8,513 nt of DNA, from NCBI GenBank assembly GCA_036377055.1, contig DASUZD010000050.1, positions 1-8,513 on the forward strand. Reading direction: 5' to 3'. Positions 6,204 through 8,513 of the stretch are shown piece by piece. A program made the translations under genes and the position numbers. This DNA is from DASUZD01 sp036377055 (GTDB taxonomy: Bacteria > Actinomycetota > Thermoleophilia > Gaiellales > Gaiellaceae). How positions within the stretch are numbered: position 1 is the first letter of the stretch; each line of letters begins with the position of its first letter. The notes under the pieces are model-generated. The model was given only the letters and a program-made list of their open reading frames with translations. It did no database searches and was not told the DNA's origin.

Positions 6204-6580
6204 TCCTGCACCAGCTTCACCTGCCCGGTGCTCGACCCGCCGGAGAAGTTGACCTCGGCGTCGACCTCTTCGTGCTCGTCCTTCGTCACGTCGTAGCCCG
6301 CGTCGTCGAACGCGCTCTTGTAGCCGTCGAACGCGTCGTCGATCTCGCCGTTCCAGTAGCCCTCGACGATCGTGGACGGCCCGGCCGCCTTCTCACCCGT
6401 GTAGGTCACCTCGGACGGCGTCGGGAATCCCGCCGGCAGCTTCGGCTCGGCGCTCATCGCCGCAGGCGCGGCGGCACACGCCTTCCCCGCGGCCGCCTTC
6501 TCCTTCTCCTCCTTCTCGCTGCCGCACGCGACGGCGAACGCGAGCACCACGCCGGCAAGGATCGTTCCGCTTCGAAGCAC
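6158..6580 (-). CDS. Small acidic lipoprotein of unknown function
   Basis: This encodes 140 residues. A hydrophobic leader ends in AFAVAC, placing the lipidated Cys at 19. Next comes a highly charged spacer (SEKEEKEK) and an Ala-rich stretch with one Cys, then a compact acidic domain of about 95 residues starting at KLPAGFPTPSEVTYTGEK. The domain includes VEGYWNGEIDDAFDGYKSA, DDAGYDVTKDEHEE and GQVKLVQECKD, then terminal strands TTVSITVRP. The GWN/aromatic alternation looks like a small alpha/beta fold, but I know no matching family. I chose GTG 6580 over the in-frame GTG at 6586 because AAAGG then lies seven bases away instead of one. The gene begins 15 bp after the binding-protein stop, and its tail overlaps the next gene. 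Its role may be as an accessory factor to the importer, by position only. Confidence 0.82.
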   Translation of the reverse strand: MLRSGTILAGVVLAFAVACGSEKEEKEKAAAGKACAAAPAAMSAEPKLPAGFPTPSEVTYTGEKAAGPSTIVEGYWNGEIDDAFDGYKSAFDDAGYDVTKDEHEEVDAEVNFSGGSSTGQVKLVQECKDRTTVSITVRPS

Positions 6581-6587
6581 ACCCACC

Positions 6588-6592
6588 CCTTT
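6588..6592 (-). promoter_or_regulatory. Ribosome binding site favouring the GTG at 6580
   Basis: On the minus strand AAAGG (6592-6588) precedes two in-frame GTG codons at 6586 and 6580. Spacing is one base to the first and seven to the second, so the second is the better start. It shortens the protein by two residues only. Confidence 0.55.
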
Positions 6593-6595
6593 CGG

Positions 6596-7825
6596 TCAGC
6601 CGGTCTGGTCGATCACGGGAAGGGTGGACGATAGAGGATCGTCTCTCACAGGCCGAAACGTCATGTCCCGGAAGCGCGCGAAGTAGACGTCGTCGTCGAC
6701 CACGCCTTCGTGGTTCTTGAGGTTGAAGCCGCGCTCGTCGCCGTTCGCGCCCTCGACGACGACCTCGTTCAGCTGCGCTAGGACGCCTTTCCGGTCCGGC
6801 GACTTGGCCGCGCGCAGGGCAGCCTCGAGCAGGTGGACGAAGTCGTACGAGTACATCGCGTAGTCCGGTGGCTGAAGCACCGGCTTCCCTGCGGCAGTCT
6901 TGACGCCGATCCGGTCGGCGCCGTAGACGCTTCGATACAGGTTCTGGAAGTTCAGGAACGCGGTCGGGCCGAGCTCGGCGGTCATCCGGCCCGAGGCGAA
7001 CGTGAGGCCGTCGACCCAGCTCGGGTGGTTGGCGAGCTGCTGGCGAACGATCGGATCCTCGCCTGCCGGCGGCGTGAACACGGGAACGTTCCAGCCCGCA
7101 GCGCGCGCGGCGAGGAGCACCTTCGCGATCGTCGGCCCGCGGCCCCAGACCAGGAGGGCCGTCGCGTGCGCCCGCCGCGCGCGGAGCACCTGTGGCGAGA
7201 GGTCGGTCGCCGTCGACGGCAGCGTGAGCGAGTCGGCGACCGAGCCTGAGTTCCGTCCGAAGGCCTGCCGCATCGCCGCGGCGCCCTGCTGGCCGTAGTC
7301 CGAGTCGTCGTGGAGGAGAGCGATCTTGAGGCCCTTGGGGATCAGGTACTCGGCGAGCCGGAAGGCGACGCCGTGGTCGGTCGGCGCGATGCGGAAGACG
7401 TTCGGCCGCTTCGCCGGATCGACGAGGCCTTCGCCGCCCTGGTACGCGATGCAGATCGGCACGTTCGCGTCCCGGGCGATCTGCCACGACGCGTCGACGC
7501 CCGTGCCCTCGTCGACGATCGCAATCGCTCCGTCGGCGATCGCCTGGCGCACGTTCTGGACGGCCCGTTGCGGCGACAGCGCGTTGTCGTAGCGCTTCAC
7601 GCGGAGCCGATACCGCTTCGGCCCGATGACGAGCCCGCCGAACGGATTCACGGTCGTGAGCGCGAGCTGCGCACCACGCGCGATCGTGTTCCCGACCGAC
7701 GGCTCGCGCGAGAAGGGCGCGTTCACGGCGATCAGGATCGTCCCGCCGGAGCTCTTCGTGCCGGAGCCTCCACAGCCCGCGAGCGCGGCCGTCGCGGCGA
7801 GAACGAGGAGCGCCGGCCGCCGCAC
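6596..7825 (-). CDS. ABC transporter substrate-binding lipoprotein, branched-chain amino acid type
   Basis: This encodes 409 residues of the LivJ/LivK-like periplasmic-binding fold (type I, two alpha/beta lobes), which captures amino acids, amides, urea or related small ligands outside the membrane for a Liv-type importer. The N-terminus MRRPALLVLAATAALAGC is a lipoprotein signal with lipobox LAGC and Cys18. A short Gly/Ser linker follows, then GTILIAVNAPFSREP for the first strand and loop, ARGAQLALTTVNPFGG, then NVRQAIADGAIAIVDEGTG. The second lobe is entered around KIALLHDDSDYGQQGAAAM, followed by ATALLVWGRGPTIAKVLLAAR. C-terminal segments YAMYSYDFVHLLEAAL and DERGFNLKNHE are typical of the family. 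The GTG start lies 9 bp after the ATPase stop, without a clear Shine-Dalgarno. The adjacent LivG-like gene supports the assignment. Ligand specificity is not readable from sequence. Confidence 0.93.
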   Translation of the reverse strand: MRRPALLVLAATAALAGCGGSGTKSSGGTILIAVNAPFSREPSVGNTIARGAQLALTTVNPFGGLVIGPKRYRLRVKRYDNALSPQRAVQNVRQAIADGAIAIVDEGTGVDASWQIARDANVPICIAYQGGEGLVDPAKRPNVFRIAPTDHGVAFRLAEYLIPKGLKIALLHDDSDYGQQGAAAMRQAFGRNSGSVADSLTLPSTATDLSPQVLRARRAHATALLVWGRGPTIAKVLLAARAAGWNVPVFTPPAGEDPIVRQQLANHPSWVDGLTFASGRMTAELGPTAFLNFQNLYRSVYGADRIGVKTAAGKPVLQPPDYAMYSYDFVHLLEAALRAAKSPDRKGVLAQLNEVVVEGANGDERGFNLKNHEGVVDDDVYFARFRDMTFRPVRDDPLSSTLPVIDQTG

Positions 7826-7834
7826 GCCGCGAGT

Positions 7835-8513
7835 CTAGGTCAAGCTGCGACGCCCGAGGTACGCCGCGCGGACTGCCGGTGCCCGGGCGACCTCCGCAGG
7901 TGTGCCGTCCGCGATCAGGCGACCGGCGTCGAGGACGAGGACGCGCTCGGCGACCGAGCGAACGAGCCGTAGGTCGTGCTCGACGACGAGGATGGTGACG
8001 CCGCTGTCCCGAATGGCGCCGAGGATCCGCACGAGCCGCGGGAGGTCGGTCGCTGCCGCGCCGGCCGCGGGCTCGTCGAGCAGGAGCGCGCGCGGCTCCG
8101 TCGCAAGCGCGGCGGCGAGCATGAGCAGGCGCCGCTCGAACCCCGAGAGCTCCGCCGCGCGCACGTCGGCGGCGTCCTCGAGGCCGAGGAAGGCGAGCAG
8201 CTCGAGCGCGCGGCCGGTCGCTTCCGCCTCCTCGGCCCGCGCCAGCGGCGTGCACGCGGCCGTCCTGACGGGGCCGCCGTACCTTCGCCGCAGCGCGCTC
8301 CCGACCAGCACGTGCCCGAGCGCCGTCAGCTCGCCGAAGGACGCCGCGGCCTGGAGCGTCCGCACGAGGCCGAGCTCGACCCGCGCAGCGGTCGGCTGGC
8401 TCGTCACGTCACGACCCCCCACGACGACGCTGCCTCCGTCCGGTCGCTGCGCCCCCGCGAGAAGCCGTAGCGCCGTCGTCTTGCCCGAGCCGTTCGGGCC
8501 GATCAGCGCGGCG
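7835..8513 (-). CDS. LivG-type ABC transporter ATPase, 5' truncated by window edge
   Basis: This is the cytoplasmic ATP-hydrolysing subunit of a branched-chain-amino-acid-type importer. The frame runs off the right edge (first full codon at 8512-8510), giving 225 residues; about 20-30 N-terminal residues are missing. Walker A is GPNGSGKTT at fragment residues 5-13, and the Q-loop is RTLQ with Gln54. The signature is LSGFE at 122-126, Walker B LLLDEP has D146-E147, and the H-loop is VVEHD with His179. The C-terminus (GRLIADGTPAEVARAPAVRAAYLG) is the classic LivG-like ending. LSGFE departs from LSGGQ in the last two positions but keeps the key Ser-Gly, so activity is plausible. The GTG at 8422 is not the real start because Walker A lies upstream. 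Permease and LivF genes are expected beyond the edge; the binding protein follows after 9 bp. Confidence 0.93.
   Translation of the reverse strand, partial: AALIGPNGSGKTTALRLLAGAQRPDGGSVVVGGRDVTSQPTAARVELGLVRTLQAAASFGELTALGHVLVGSALRRRYGGPVRTAACTPLARAEEAEATGRALELLAFLGLEDAADVRAAELSGFERRLLMLAAALATEPRALLLDEPAAGAAATDLPRLVRILGAIRDSGVTILVVEHDLRLVRSVAERVLVLDAGRLIADGTPAEVARAPAVRAAYLGRRSLT

Larger units (their letters stand above)
3988..8513 (-). other. Probable five-gene operon: importer ATPase, binding protein, two unknown surface proteins, hydrolase
   Basis: All five minus-strand genes are co-directional, with intergenic distances of 9, 15 (or 9 with the alternative start), -46 and 29 bp, and I see no terminator-like hairpin between them. 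The operon promoter is outside the right edge. Four of the five products are predicted to act outside the membrane. The 3' end abuts the opposing plus-strand gene with 11 bp between stops and no strong terminator in the gap. Confidence 0.7.

Noticed and set aside
6393..8255. A 620-codon minus-strand open frame overlapping the binding protein and ATPase genes in another frame
   Set aside because: It is an Arg/Pro/Ala-rich out-of-frame reading typical of high-GC DNA; both overlapped genes have clear family motifs in their own frames.

Overview
The window is about 8.5 kb of very GC-rich DNA, densely coded, with frequent GTG starts and actinobacterial-type proteins. The class II fumarase follows the actinobacterial (Mycobacterium-like) version of the family almost motif for motif. 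The lipoprotein signals and twelve-base-pair-class GC terminators without U tracts also fit Actinobacteriota. A deep soil lineage such as Thermoleophilia is my guess, but nothing in the window proves it.

Layout, left to right. Plus strand: (1) the 3' part of fumC, cut by the left edge, closed by a GNRA-loop hairpin terminator at about 1291-1314; (2) a 204-bp intergenic region with a good sigma-70-like promoter, a 13-bp direct repeat with 40-bp period around it, and a strong hairpin in the predicted 5' UTR; (3) a 686-residue secreted, cysteine-containing, probably beta-propeller protein of unknown function (1474-3534), followed by a 13-bp perfect-stem hairpin; (4) a 121-residue secreted protein with a likely carboxypeptidase-regulatory-like beta-sandwich, apparently with a leaderless transcript. 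Minus strand, converging on gene 4: five tightly packed genes read from the right edge leftward. They are a LivG-type ABC ATPase (cut by the right edge), a branched-chain-amino-acid-type substrate-binding lipoprotein, a small acidic lipoprotein of unknown function, a 379-residue protein anchored by a C-terminal membrane helix, and a beta-lactamase/NylB-family serine hydrolase with a lipoprotein-like N-terminus.

How the genes may work together. The minus-strand cluster looks like one operon: gaps are 9, about 15, minus 46 and 29 bp. It combines an ABC importer (further Liv components are expected beyond the right edge) with three extracytoplasmic proteins at its 3' end, one of which is a hydrolase. 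My inference is a 'cut and import' surface system in which the hydrolase, and perhaps the two unknown proteins, prepare or present an amide/ester/peptide ligand for the binding protein. This is not demonstrated by the sequence. The plus-strand secreted protein with its decorated promoter is the other part least explained by known families. There is no RNA gene, insertion sequence, CRISPR array or origin that I can support, and no gene-free stretch longer than about 204 bp.
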